DNA of 48,550 nt from Bacteroidales bacterium. GTDB lineage: Bacteria; Bacteroidota; Bacteroidia; Bacteroidales; UBA932. Below the pieces are notes generated by a model. The model saw only the letters and a list, made by a program, of their open reading frames with translations, was not told the DNA's origin and did no database searches. The position numbers and the translations under genes were made by a program. The stretch lies in assembly GCA_017429765.1 (NCBI GenBank), contig JAFROJ010000003.1, positions 1-48,550 of the forward strand, in the 5' to 3' direction. Of this stretch, positions 1-8,933 are shown in pieces (position 1 is the first letter of the stretch; every line of letters starts with the position of its first letter).

Positions 1-1
1 C

Positions 2-1708
2 AACACCCCTGTCAACGATGTCATCAGGGCTTGCATGGAGCTTGGCCTCATGGTTTCGATCAACCAGAGGCTGGATGCCGAAGCGCTCGTCCTCGTCGCC
101 GAGCAGTTCGGCTACAAGGTCGAGTTCGTCACCGCGGAGCTTTCCGAGGAGATCGATTCCAAGGATGAGAAGGAGGACAGCGAGGAGGATCTCGTCCCCA
201 GGCCCCCTGTGATCACTGTCATGGGTCACGTCGACCACGGTAAGACCTCGCTCCTCGACTACATCCGCAAGTCCAACGTCATCGCAGGAGAGGCCGGAGG
301 TATCACCCAGCACATCGGCGCCTACAACGTGAAACTGCCGGACGGCAGGAGGATCACCTTCCTTGACACCCCGGGTCACGAGGCCTTCACGGCCATGCGA
401 GCCAGGGGCGCCCAGCTGACCGACTTGGCCATCATCATCATCGCCGCCGACGACGCCGTGATGCCCCAGACAGTTGAGGCTATCAACCACGCCCAGGCCG
501 CCGGCGTCCCTATGGTGTTCGCTGTCAATAAGATAGATAAGCCTGGCGCTATGCCCGAAAGGATCTATCAGCAACTCTCGCAGATGAATATTCTCACAGA
601 GGCCTGGGGCGGCAAGTACCAGAGCCAGGAGATATCCGCGAAGAAGGGGCTCAATGTGGACAAGCTTCTCGAGAAGGTCCTTCTCGAGACCGACTTGCTC
701 GAGCTCAAGGCCAATCCCAAGAAGAAGGGAGTCGGCGCTGTCATCGAGTCATCCCTCGACAAGGGTAGGGGCTATCTGGCCACCGTCCTTGTTCAAAACG
801 GCACGTTGAAGACCGGCGACATGGTGCTCAGCGGTTGCTACTATGGCCGTGTCAAGGCCATGTTCAACGAGCGCGGGCAGAAGGTCAAGGAGGCCGGTCC
901 CTCCACTCCTGTCAGCATCCTTGGTCTTAACGGGGCTCCTAGCGCCGGCGACAAGTTCAATGTCATGTCCGACGAGAAAGAGGCTAAGGCCATCGCCAAC
1001 AAGAGGGAGCAGCTGATCCGCATCCAGGGCATCAAGACCCAGAAGCACATGACTCTCGAGGAGATCGGAAGGCGCATCGCCATCGGCAACTTCAAGGAGC
1101 TCAACGTCATCGTCAAGGGTGATGTGGACGGTTCCGTGGAGGCCCTCTCAGACTCGCTCATAAAGCTCTCCACCGAGCAGGTCAGGGTCAACGTGATCCA
1201 CAAGGCCGTGGGAGCCATCTCAGAGTCCGATGTGATCCTGGCCGAGGCTTCCGACGCCGTCATCATCGGTTTCCAGGTCCGTCCTTCCACCGACGCAAGG
1301 AAAGTCGCGGACGAGCAGGGCATCGAGATCCGTCTCTATTCCGTCATCTATGACGCCATCAACGATGTCAAGGACGGTATAGAGGGTCTGCTCGAGCCTA
1401 TCAAGAAGGAGGAGGTCACCGGCACGGCCGAGGTCAAGCAGACCTTCAAGATCTCCAAGGTCGGCACCATCGCCGGCTGCCTTGTCCGTGACGGGAAGAT
1501 ATCCAAATCCTCCCAGTGCCGCCTCATCCGCGACGGTATAGTGGTATATACCGGCGACATCGCCTCGCTCAAAAGGAACAAAGACGATGTCAAGGATGTT
1601 TCAGCCGGTATGGAGTGCGGTATCGGTATCGATAAGTTCAACGACATCAAAGTCGGTGACAACATCGAGGCCTTCGTGATCACAGAGATCAAGCAGACCC
1701 TCGACTAG
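2..1708 (+). CDS. infB: Translation initiation factor IF-2 (5'-truncated by window edge)
   Basis: IF-2 is the GTPase that brings initiator fMet-tRNA to the 30S subunit and promotes subunit joining. The frame is open from base 2, so the N-terminal extension and true start lie outside the window. Seen: the end of the conserved IF2 N-terminal region, then the G domain with GHVDHGKT (P-loop), [11 protein letters not shown] (switch I), [15 protein letters not shown] and SAKKG. Beta-barrel domain II, domain III and the C-terminal fMet-tRNA-binding barrel follow, ending in a TAG. All GTPase motifs are intact, so the product should be functional. It converges with the porin-like gene on the minus strand, only 3 bases away, with no clear terminator hairpin between them. 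Confidence 0.97.
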   Translation, partial: NTPVNDVIRACMELGLMVSINQRLDAEALVLVAEQFGYKVEFVTAELSEEIDSKDEKEDSEEDLVPRPPVITVMGHVDHGKTSLLDYIRKSNVIAGEAGGITQHIGAYNVKLPDGRRITFLDTPGHEAFTAMRARGAQLTDLAIIIIAADDAVMPQTVEAINHAQAAGVPMVFAVNKIDKPGAMPERIYQQLSQMNILTEAWGGKYQSQEISAKKGLNVDKLLEKVLLETDLLELKANPKKKGVGAVIESSLDKGRGYLATVLVQNGTLKTGDMVLSGCYYGRVKAMFNERGQKVKEAGPSTPVSILGLNGAPSAGDKFNVMSDEKEAKAIANKREQLIRIQGIKTQKHMTLEEIGRRIAIGNFKELNVIVKGDVDGSVEALSDSLIKLSTEQVRVNVIHKAVGAISESDVILAEASDAVIIGFQVRPSTDARKVADEQGIEIRLYSVIYDAINDVKDGIEGLLEPIKKEEVTGTAEVKQTFKISKVGTIAGCLVRDGKISKSSQCRLIRDGIVVYTGDIASLKRNKDDVKDVSAGMECGIGIDKFNDIKVGDNIEAFVITEIKQTLD

Positions 1709-1711
1709 AGA

Positions 1712-3400
1712 TCAGAATCTCCAGCCGAAGGTCGCGACGATGTCTAATCTCTCCCTCCAGTTGAGGATGATCGGGGACGCGTAGTCGTCGAGATAATCGA
1801 TGTAGGGGGAGATGTACTCGTCCGAGAAGGTCGTGTACCTGGCGGCCAGGTCGGCGAAGAAGGATCCCTTCGAGGAGTATCCCAAGCCCACCGAGAAAGC
1901 GTTGATCTTGTCGTTGAGGGTGACTGATCCTGAATATTCAGGGACTGTCGTGAAGTTGTAGCCGGCGCGGATGGCGAACTCGGGGAACGGCTTGACCTCC
2001 GCCCCGACGCGGACCATGTGGGAGATCCCCATGCAATTCTTGATGTCGTTGTTGACATCGGCGAAAGAGTCGCTCCACCCGCTCTCGCGGTTCTTGAAAC
2101 TCATCGCGCTGTAATCCGTCATCTCATAGTCGGCGCTGACCATCGCCATCCCCATGAAGGTGTAGGCGATGCCGGCGTTCGCCCTGTACGGGGTCGTCAG
2201 CCTGTAGGAAAAGTTGCCTTCAGGTGAGGTCGCTGACCCGTCGTAAGAGGAGTTCTGGTAGTGCACGTCGACCGAGTTGCGCCAGATCTCGTCGATGAAC
2301 AGCGTGGTGGGAGTCTGGATGGCGGCTCCCAGGCGCAGTCCCTGCACGGGGAGGGCGATGAACCCGATCTTGCCGTACACACCGGCCCCGTCGGCCGAAT
2401 AGGAATAGCGGGAACGATAGTCGGTGAAGTAGGTGGTGGCGTCCTCATAGTCGATCCGGAAGTCTGAGGGATCGACGGCCGCCTCCTTGAAGTACTCGTC
2501 GTAGTTGTAGTTGATCGAGGTCACCCCGAGGTTGGCCCCGAGGAAGAACTTGTTGTTGAAGTTGAACCCGAGGTTGATGACGGCGTCGGTCTTGCCTCCG
2601 GTGACCTTGCGGCCGTAAGCCTGGTCGAGCGGGCCTCCGAGGAAGATGTCGTAGATGTAGTTGCCGTACTGATCCTTGTCGGGGGTCTGGATGAAACCTT
2701 CGGTCGCCGCTATGTAGCGCCAGTAGTAGTCAGGGTCGTTGACGTCGCCGTAGTTCGCTATGGAACCGGCCTGGGCGTTGGCGATGACATTCCACGGGGC
2801 GTACTGGCCGCGGTCGTCAGGATTATCATAAGGATGCATCCAATCGTCGATCTGGGCGCCGCTGCCGTTCAGGTACCCGTTGAGGAAATCGATGTCGAAC
2901 CCGTCAGCCGACACGGCCATGGCGCTCTGGTAGCTGGTCTTGTCGTTCCTTCCGCCGGTCATCATCTGGCCGGAGTAGTTGTTGACACTGTTCACCACGA
3001 AACCATATGTGACCCCGACAAGGCCTCTGTTATTCCCCGTCTTGAAGTTGAGGGTGGCTCCCACGTTGGGCATAGTGAACCTGGTCAGGTTTTTTTGGAC
3101 CCCTCCTGTGAAGGTGTCCGTGCCGTTCACGGGGTAGGGACTCCAGGAAGCGTTCATGGAACTGATGGTCAGGTTCGGCGAGATCGTGAACTGGGAATAG
3201 TTGTACACGGCTGATCCGGCCGGGTTGATGCCGACAGATCCGAGATCGCCTCCGACCGCGGTCATCGCGTTACCCATTCCTATGGACCTCGCGGTGCCGT
3301 AGTAGTTGTTCTGGCTGAATGTCAGGGCGTCGTACATCGTCTGGGCTCCCGCCGCTAGGGCGGACAGCATCAGGGTTATGGCTAATATGGTCTTTTTCAT
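1712..3400 (-). CDS. OmpP1/FadL-like outer-membrane protein
   Basis: 562 aa with a clear Sec signal peptide (MKKTILAITLMLSALAAGAQ). The mature protein starts YDALTFSQNNYYGTARSIG and continues GMGNAMTAVGGDLGSVGINP, the pattern of the Bacteroidota OmpP1/FadL/TodX relatives, in which the N-terminal hatch precedes a beta-barrel. The rest is rich in alternating aromatic and polar strands and the chain ends in Phe (ATFGWRF), the usual C-terminal signature for insertion by the BAM complex. FadL proteins let hydrophobic compounds cross the outer membrane; the substrate here cannot be read from the sequence. It is a single gene, tail-to-tail with infB. The start is chosen for the signal peptide. Confidence 0.85.
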   Translation of the reverse strand: MKKTILAITLMLSALAAGAQTMYDALTFSQNNYYGTARSIGMGNAMTAVGGDLGSVGINPAGSAVYNYSQFTISPNLTISSMNASWSPYPVNGTDTFTGGVQKNLTRFTMPNVGATLNFKTGNNRGLVGVTYGFVVNSVNNYSGQMMTGGRNDKTSYQSAMAVSADGFDIDFLNGYLNGSGAQIDDWMHPYDNPDDRGQYAPWNVIANAQAGSIANYGDVNDPDYYWRYIAATEGFIQTPDKDQYGNYIYDIFLGGPLDQAYGRKVTGGKTDAVINLGFNFNNKFFLGANLGVTSINYNYDEYFKEAAVDPSDFRIDYEDATTYFTDYRSRYSYSADGAGVYGKIGFIALPVQGLRLGAAIQTPTTLFIDEIWRNSVDVHYQNSSYDGSATSPEGNFSYRLTTPYRANAGIAYTFMGMAMVSADYEMTDYSAMSFKNRESGWSDSFADVNNDIKNCMGISHMVRVGAEVKPFPEFAIRAGYNFTTVPEYSGSVTLNDKINAFSVGLGYSSKGSFFADLAARYTTFSDEYISPYIDYLDDYASPIILNWRERLDIVATFGWRF

Positions 3401-3460
3401 GTTGATAGGATTTTGATAGTTTAAATTATGGTGTAGGTTTCCAGACAGGTCGGCCGGATC

Positions 3461-4753
3461 TTATCTCCTGCCACCTCCGCCGCCGGAGCTTCTGCCTCCG
3501 CCTGAGCTTCCGCCTCCACTGTAGCCGCCGCCGGAGCTTCCGCCGCCGCTATATCCGCCGGAGCTTCTGGATGAGCTGCCAGAGGAGTAGCTTCCGGAAG
3601 AGGAGCTCCTTGTGTAGGAACCCGAGCTTGAGCTTGAGGAGCGGCTGGTCGAGGAGGACCTGTAGCCGCCGCTTGAGGTGGTTCCGCCGGAACGGCTCAC
3701 GCCGGAGGAAGATGTCGAGGGCCTGCTGTAGACTGTGGTGCCGGATGAAGGGCGGCTTGAGGACACCCTGGTGCCGGTCGAGGTCGAGGTGCCGCCGCTG
3801 ACTCCGGAGCGTGTGCCGGCCGTTGACGACGACCTGACAGACTGCCCGGCGTTCGGCCTGGAGGCTCTCGAGACCGCTGTCATGGACGACCTTGAGGCGC
3901 CGGACGCGGAGGAGGATCTTGTGGCGGTGGACCTGGTGGTCGCCGCTCCGCTCCTGGATCTTGTCATGGACGAGCTTCTGGAGCCCGCGGTCCTTGACAC
4001 TGAGCCTATCCCGTTCCTGGAGACGGAACCTGTGGTGGAGATCCTGGGCCTGTAGACCCTGTCGCCTCCTCCGATTCCCCAGCCGGGGCCGTGGGCGTGG
4101 CCGTAGTAGCTGTGGTACCACCCGCCGTGCCAGTGGTTCCAACCGGTGTACCATCCGCCGTAGAACCAAGGATCATAATACCAGTCGTAGTACCAAGGGT
4201 CATACCAGCCATACCATCCGCTGTACCAGCCGTAGTGGTAGTAAGGACGGTAGAACCAGGGATCGTACCAGCCGAACCAGCGGGCGCTGTAGGGGCTGTA
4301 ATACCAAGGGTCATACCAGCCGCCATAGTACCAGGGGCTCATTCCCCAATAGAGGGAAGAGTAGTAAGGGCGGTGCCAGGAATACCATGAGGAGGCGTAC
4401 CAAGGCTGATAGGCCGCCCAGGTTTCCCAGTTGTTGTCGTAAAGATACACGGAAGTGGTGTTGTCGGTCTTGTTGAAATTGATCTTGGCGACCTTGTCGT
4501 CAGGGATGAACAATGTGTCGACCTTATCACCGCTTTTCATGAATATCGGGGAACTCTTGGTCTTGGCGACAAGCAGGTCGGTCTCTTCCCGCGTGTCAGC
4601 CGCCGATGCCAATTCCAAAGCCTGAGGCTCGGATGTATAGTAGATCCCATCCTGATACCTCTGTCCGGAGGTATCGGTGGCGTAACGCGCCGCTGAACCA
4701 CACGATGTCAGTGCCAGAAGCGCCGAGAAGATAACGATCGCGCGTGTTTTCAT
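3461..4753 (-). CDS. Trp/Tyr-rich, Ser/Gly-rich low-complexity lipoprotein
   Basis: 430 aa. The frame is open further upstream (to about 5197), but the start at 4753 gives a lipoprotein signal (MKTRAIVIFSALLALTSCGS, lipid Cys18) and is preceded by an AGGAG nine bases away, rare in this phylum. Residues about 20-104 are an ordinary N-terminal domain. Residues about 105-220 are extremely rich in Trp, Tyr, Pro and Gly, with repeated WYDPWYY or WYDPWFY units. Residues about 240-430 are almost entirely Ser, Thr, Gly and Arg, ending in a Gly/Ser tail. I do not recognise a family with a known function. The composition suggests an extracellular adhesive, scaffold or surface-coating lipoprotein, but that is inference. 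The gene is divergent from proS. Confidence 0.8.
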   Translation of the reverse strand: MKTRAIVIFSALLALTSCGSAARYATDTSGQRYQDGIYYTSEPQALELASAADTREETDLLVAKTKSSPIFMKSGDKVDTLFIPDDKVAKINFNKTDNTTSVYLYDNNWETWAAYQPWYASSWYSWHRPYYSSLYWGMSPWYYGGWYDPWYYSPYSARWFGWYDPWFYRPYYHYGWYSGWYGWYDPWYYDWYYDPWFYGGWYTGWNHWHGGWYHSYYGHAHGPGWGIGGGDRVYRPRISTTGSVSRNGIGSVSRTAGSRSSSMTRSRSGAATTRSTATRSSSASGASRSSMTAVSRASRPNAGQSVRSSSTAGTRSGVSGGTSTSTGTRVSSSRPSSGTTVYSRPSTSSSGVSRSGGTTSSGGYRSSSTSRSSSSSSGSYTRSSSSGSYSSGSSSRSSGGYSGGGSSGGGYSGGGSSGGGRSSGGGGGRR

Positions 4754-4912
4754 TTTTGAATCTCCTATAATTTGACAATAAATTCGTAACTTCGTATCCG
4801 CTTTCGGGGCGGTTAGTGTTATTAATGTTTCACAATAAACAAAATCCGTACCGAATGAAATGTTGTACAATAATAACAATATTTGGCAAGAACCGCAAAC
4901 TATTATTCTGAT

Positions 4913-6391
4913 ATGGCAAAGGAAGTGACGAGCAGGTCTGAGAACTATTCTCAGTGGTATAATGATCTGGTGGTGAAAGCTGATCTGGCGGAGCAGTCGC
5001 CCGTCAGGGGATGCATGGTGATAAAGCCCTATGGCTACGCCATTTGGGAGAAGATGCAGCGCGCCTTGGACGACATGTTCAAGGAGACAGGCGCCGTGAA
5101 CGCCTATTTCCCCCTGTTCATCCCCAAGTCCTTCTTCAGCCGCGAGGCCGAGCATGTGGCCGGATTCGCGAAGGAGTGCGCCGTCGTCACCCACCACAGG
5201 CTGATGAACGACCCTTCCGGCAAGGGTGTCGTGGTCGATCCCGAGGCCAGGCTCGAGGAGGAGCTCATTGTCAGGCCCACTTCCGAGACCATCATCTGGA
5301 GCACCTACAAGAACTGGATCAAGTCCTGGAGAGACCTCCCCATCATGTGCAACCAGTGGGCGAACGTGGTCCGCTGGGAGATGCGCACAAGGCTATTCCT
5401 CCGCACCGCCGAGTTCCTCTGGCAGGAGGGTCACACGGCCCACGCCACCGCCCAGGAGGCCCGCGAGGAGGCCGAGAGGATGGTGAATGTCTACGCCAAG
5501 TTCGCCCGCGAGTACATGGCTCTTCCCGTGATCGTCGGCCACAAGAGCCCCAACGAGCGTTTCGCCGGAGCCCTTGACACCCTCACCATCGAGGGTATGA
5601 TGCAGGACGGCAAGGCCCTTCAGGCCGGGACGTCCCACTTCCTCGGGCAGAACTTCGCCAAGTCCTTCGACGTGCAGTACACCGACAAGGATGGCCAGAT
5701 GCAGTATGTCTGGGCGACGTCATGGGGTGTCTCCACAAGGCTCATGGGAGCTCTCGTGATGGCCCACGGCGACGACAACGGCCTTGTGCTGCCTCCGAGG
5801 CTCGCCCCTATCCAGGTGGTGATGGTCCCCATATTCAAGAGCGACGAGGAGAGGGCCAGGATCCTTGACAAGATGACCGGGCTCAAGAAAGCCCTTGAGG
5901 CCGAGGGACATACCGTCAAGATTGACGACCGCGACAACCTGCGCCCTGGCTTCAAATTTGCTGAATGGGAGCTGAAGGGCGTCCCCGTGCGTCTCGCCAT
6001 GGGTCCCCGCGACCTCGACAGCGGCACCGTCGAGATCCACAGGAGGGACACCCTCGAGAAGCGTACTGTCGCCCTTGAGGGGCTGGACAAGTCGATCGCT
6101 TCGCTCCTGGACGACATCCAGTCCAACATCTACAAGAAAGCCTTCGATTTCAGGGAGGCCAATGTGGAGAAATGCGACGATTGGGCCGAGTTCCAGGAGA
6201 AGATCGGTACCGGGAAGTTCCTCCTCTGCCATTGGGACGGGACCGCCGAGACCGAGCAGGCTATCAAGGATGCAACCAAAGCCACCATCAGGTGCATCCC
6301 CGTGGACAGTTTCGTGTGCGAGGAGGAAGGGAAGGACATCTTCTCCGGCAAACCGTCGAGGCAGAGGGTGGTCTTCGCCATCTCCTATTAG
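4913..6391 (+). CDS. proS: Prolyl-tRNA synthetase (archaeal/eukaryotic-type)
   Basis: Charges tRNA-Pro with proline in the cytoplasm. 492 aa from ATG 4913 ([20 protein letters not shown]); the same frame also has a TTG at 4883, but the ATG matches the usual N-terminus in Bacteroidales. Class II synthetase motifs are present: [16 protein letters not shown] (motif 2) and [15 protein letters not shown] (motif 3), followed by the anticodon-binding domain and a C-terminal domain ending in Tyr. Length and the terminal Tyr fit the short ProRS type without the bacterial editing insertion. The DUF3078 gene follows after 34 bases, probably co-transcribed. Confidence 0.96.
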   Translation: MAKEVTSRSENYSQWYNDLVVKADLAEQSPVRGCMVIKPYGYAIWEKMQRALDDMFKETGAVNAYFPLFIPKSFFSREAEHVAGFAKECAVVTHHRLMNDPSGKGVVVDPEARLEEELIVRPTSETIIWSTYKNWIKSWRDLPIMCNQWANVVRWEMRTRLFLRTAEFLWQEGHTAHATAQEAREEAERMVNVYAKFAREYMALPVIVGHKSPNERFAGALDTLTIEGMMQDGKALQAGTSHFLGQNFAKSFDVQYTDKDGQMQYVWATSWGVSTRLMGALVMAHGDDNGLVLPPRLAPIQVVMVPIFKSDEERARILDKMTGLKKALEAEGHTVKIDDRDNLRPGFKFAEWELKGVPVRLAMGPRDLDSGTVEIHRRDTLEKRTVALEGLDKSIASLLDDIQSNIYKKAFDFREANVEKCDDWAEFQEKIGTGKFLLCHWDGTAETEQAIKDATKATIRCIPVDSFVCEEEGKDIFSGKPSRQRVVFAISY

Positions 6392-6425
6392 ACTTAGTCT
6401 TTTTAAGGAATATAACCAACTGATT

Positions 6426-7526
6426 ATGAAACGGATCTTCGGACGCGTCCTCATCGCGGCGGCCATCCTCATCGTGGCTGTTCCAGCGTTCGGTCAGGAC
6501 GACAAGACAAAGAAGGACGCCCAGGCCGCGGCCGCCGAGGCGGCTAAACGCCTGAATGATACCCCGGCGCCGGTGGTGACCCCGCCGAAGCCGGTGTTCT
6601 GGACGGACAACCTGACCACGTCCCTCAATTTCGACCAGACCACTTTCCACAGCTGGGCCGCCGGAGGAGTCAACAACTACAAGCTCAACTCCGTCATCCG
6701 AGGCTCGGCGAACTGGGCCAAGAATAAGATGTTCTGGAACAACGCCCTCGAGCTCGATTACGGCTTCATGTACCAGAAGGACAAGCCGATCCTCCAGAAA
6801 TACATGGACAGGATGAGGGTGACAAGCACCTGGGGATACAAGGCGAAGGACAAGCTGAACTACACAGCCTCCTTCCTCTATAACGGGCAGCTCTCGAACA
6901 GTTGGAATTACACCACCCCTCCTACGGTGGACGGGGTCGAGCCCGGACCGAAGGAATGGAAGGACGCCAGGGTTCTCCGCTCCGGTCTTTTCTCGCCCTC
7001 GACCATGACCCTGGGTCTTGGTATCCAATGGGTGCCCAGCAAATGGCTGTCATTCAAATTAGACCCCCTTACCGGTAGCACAACCGTGGTGGCGAGCGAA
7101 AGACTGAGGAAGAACAACGGTATGGCCAGGAAAAAGCAGTACGAGGATGTCTCTCTTTACCCTGACGAGAAGGACGAGACCGGAAGGTACTTCATCACAG
7201 GTAATTATTACCGTCCGGCCACGTTCGCTTTCGGTGCCCAGTTGACCTCGAACATGAAGTTCGTGATCAACAACAAGGTCAACATCACGAGCAACCTGAT
7301 CCTCTTCTCCAACTACCTGAAGGATCCCCAGAACTGGCGTGTCAACTGGGATAACACGGTCATCTGGACCATGACCAAATATTTCAAGATAACCTTCCTT
7401 ACCAACTTGGCTTACGACGACAACGTGAGGATCGTCGAGACGGATTTCCCGAACGGCCACAGGGCGGTGCAGTTCAAGGAGTACCTCCTTTTCGGGTTCA
7501 CATATTCCATCAGCAACAAGAAATAG
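6426..7526 (+). CDS. DUF3078 family secreted/outer-membrane protein
   Basis: 366 aa. The frame is open well upstream inside proS, but ATG 6426 gives a good signal peptide (MKRIFGRVLIAAAILIVAVPAFGQ) and fits the spacing. After a short Ala- and Pro-rich linker the mature protein has FWTDNLTTSLNFDQTTFHSW and NWAKNKMFWNNALELDYGF, patterns typical of the Bacteroidota DUF3078 family, which is predicted to form a beta-barrel. No biochemical role is established for the family. It lies between proS and tilS on the same strand; the 9-base gap to tilS suggests one transcript. Confidence 0.8.
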   Translation: MKRIFGRVLIAAAILIVAVPAFGQDDKTKKDAQAAAAEAAKRLNDTPAPVVTPPKPVFWTDNLTTSLNFDQTTFHSWAAGGVNNYKLNSVIRGSANWAKNKMFWNNALELDYGFMYQKDKPILQKYMDRMRVTSTWGYKAKDKLNYTASFLYNGQLSNSWNYTTPPTVDGVEPGPKEWKDARVLRSGLFSPSTMTLGLGIQWVPSKWLSFKLDPLTGSTTVVASERLRKNNGMARKKQYEDVSLYPDEKDETGRYFITGNYYRPATFAFGAQLTSNMKFVINNKVNITSNLILFSNYLKDPQNWRVNWDNTVIWTMTKYFKITFLTNLAYDDNVRIVETDFPNGHRAVQFKEYLLFGFTYSISNKK

Positions 7527-7535
7527 CGTCAGGGG

Positions 7536-8933
7536 ATGAAGCCGGACCGTTTCGACAGATGTCTTGACGGGCTGCTACCTGACGATGGTGCGGTCCTGCT
7601 GGCCGTGAGCGGCGGGATCGACTCGATGGTGATGGCGGACCTTTTCTTGAATTCCGCTGTCAAGAGGTCTATGACATTGGCCCACTGCGACTTCCATCTT
7701 CGTGGCGAGGAGAGCGACGCCGACGCCGCCTTCGTGGAGGAATGGGCTAAGTCCCGCGGGATCCCTTTCCGGAGGGCTGATTTCGACACTCTTGAATATG
7801 CCTCCGCTCATGGGATCAGTGTCGAGATGGCCGCAAGGGAGCTCCGTTACTCTTGGTTCGCGGCTCTGTGTGAGAAAGAGGGATACGCCGCGGTGGCGGT
7901 CGCGCACAACGCCAATGACAACGCGGAGACCCTCTTCCTCAATCTCCTTCGGGGAACCGGATTGAAGGGAATATGCGGGATGAAAGCATTTTCCCCCTTG
8001 CCCGGGGCATCATCGGCGGTGATAGTCCGCCCCCTGCTGGAATTCACCCGGGGAGAGATCCGGGAATATGCCCTCTCCGGGGGCCTGAGTTGGCGGGAGG
8101 ACAGCTCTAACGCCGACTCGTCCTACAAGCGCAATCTTATTCGTAATGAGGTGTTTCCGCTTCTCGAACGGGTCAACCCTTCTTTCCTCGACACGCTGGC
8201 GGCTGACATGCGCCGCTTCTCGGAGGTATGCGGGCTTGTCGATGATTATGTCGAGTCTCGCCTGTCCTCCGTGGCCGGGACTGGTCAGGGAGATGGTCGT
8301 GAGCGTCTCATCGTGGATGTCCGGAAATTAGTGGCGGAACCTCATTGGGAGTACCTTCTCTACCGCCTGATGGAGCCTTTCGGCTTCAACGAGGCGGCGA
8401 TAGGGGACATGACCGCCCTGATCAATGGTGGCTCGACTTTCAGCGGCAGGGTGTTTCTCTCCAAGGAATATGTGGCCTCGACCTCGAGGGACTTCATCAC
8501 GGTTGGTGAGCCTGTCGGACCACAGGCCCTTCGACTGGCTCAGGGACCGGGCGAATCTCGGGGACCTATATTGGTGGAGAAGGAGGGGGAATATTCATTG
8601 GACGGGATACGCTTCGTGGTGGACAGGATCGAGATCGAGGACCCGAGGCAGCCGGAGGGCACAACCGTCGTGGCGCTGGATTTCCCTTTCACCGTCCGCC
8701 GCTGGATGGCCGGAGACTGGATGCGTCCGCTTGGCATGAAAGGCCGCCGGAAGAAGCTCAGCGACATGTTCGTTGACTTGAAACTGACGCCGGAGCGGAA
8801 AGAGAAAGCCCTCGTCATCGCTGACGAAGGCTCCCATGTCCTGGCCCTTCTGGGCTGGCGGGTCGACGAGTCCGTCGCCCTTCCGGTCCCTGAGATAGTC
8901 GAAGGGCCGGCTGTAAGGATCCGCCTTATTTGA
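7536..8933 (+). CDS. tilS: tRNA(Ile)-lysidine synthase TilS
   Basis: Converts C34 of tRNA-Ile(CAU) to lysidine with ATP, so that the tRNA reads AUA instead of AUG; normally essential. 465 aa. The N-terminal N-type PP-loop ATPase motif is AVSGGIDSMVMADL, followed by HCDFHLRGEESDADA and VAVAHNANDNAETLFLNLLRG, all classic TilS segments. The C-terminal substrate-binding domain has FTVRRWMAGDWMRPLGMKGR and KKLSDMFVDLKL. Two in-frame copies of a REP-like 24-base repeat in opposite orientation lie at 8525-8548 (about residue 330) and 8885-8908 (about residue 450), so part of this domain is encoded by repeat DNA. The last 8 bases overlap the 3' end of sppA on the other strand. Confidence 0.95.
   Translation: MKPDRFDRCLDGLLPDDGAVLLAVSGGIDSMVMADLFLNSAVKRSMTLAHCDFHLRGEESDADAAFVEEWAKSRGIPFRRADFDTLEYASAHGISVEMAARELRYSWFAALCEKEGYAAVAVAHNANDNAETLFLNLLRGTGLKGICGMKAFSPLPGASSAVIVRPLLEFTRGEIREYALSGGLSWREDSSNADSSYKRNLIRNEVFPLLERVNPSFLDTLAADMRRFSEVCGLVDDYVESRLSSVAGTGQGDGRERLIVDVRKLVAEPHWEYLLYRLMEPFGFNEAAIGDMTALINGGSTFSGRVFLSKEYVASTSRDFITVGEPVGPQALRLAQGPGESRGPILVEKEGEYSLDGIRFVVDRIEIEDPRQPEGTTVVALDFPFTVRRWMAGDWMRPLGMKGRRKKLSDMFVDLKLTPERKEKALVIADEGSHVLALLGWRVDESVALPVPEIVEGPAVRIRLI
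8525..8548 (+). repeat. REP-like 24-bp repeat, copy 1, inside tilS
   Basis: A 24-base unit beginning GGCCCTTCGACT and ending CTCAGGGACC. The reverse complement of 8885-8908 matches it at 22 of 24 positions. It is translated in frame in tilS as ALRLAQGP. Sequences of this type (CCTTCGAC...CTCAGGG) are a common short interspersed palindromic repeat in bacterial genomes; assignment to a particular REP class is inference. Confidence 0.75.
8885..8908 (-). repeat. REP-like 24-bp repeat, copy 2 (inverted), inside tilS
   Basis: Plus strand begins GGTCCCTGAG and ends GTCGAAGGGCC, the inverted partner of 8525-8548 with two central differences. It encodes VPEIVEGP just before the TilS C-terminus. Together the two copies form a large inverted repeat with a 336-base spacer. 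Confidence 0.75.

Noticed and set aside
4883-4912. TTG start of proS
   Set aside because: The ATG at 4913 matches the family N-terminus; the extra ten residues have no counterpart I recall.
4754-5197. Upstream in-frame extension of the Trp/Tyr-rich lipoprotein
   Set aside because: It runs through the divergent promoter region and into proS, and would bury the lipoprotein signal in the middle of the protein.
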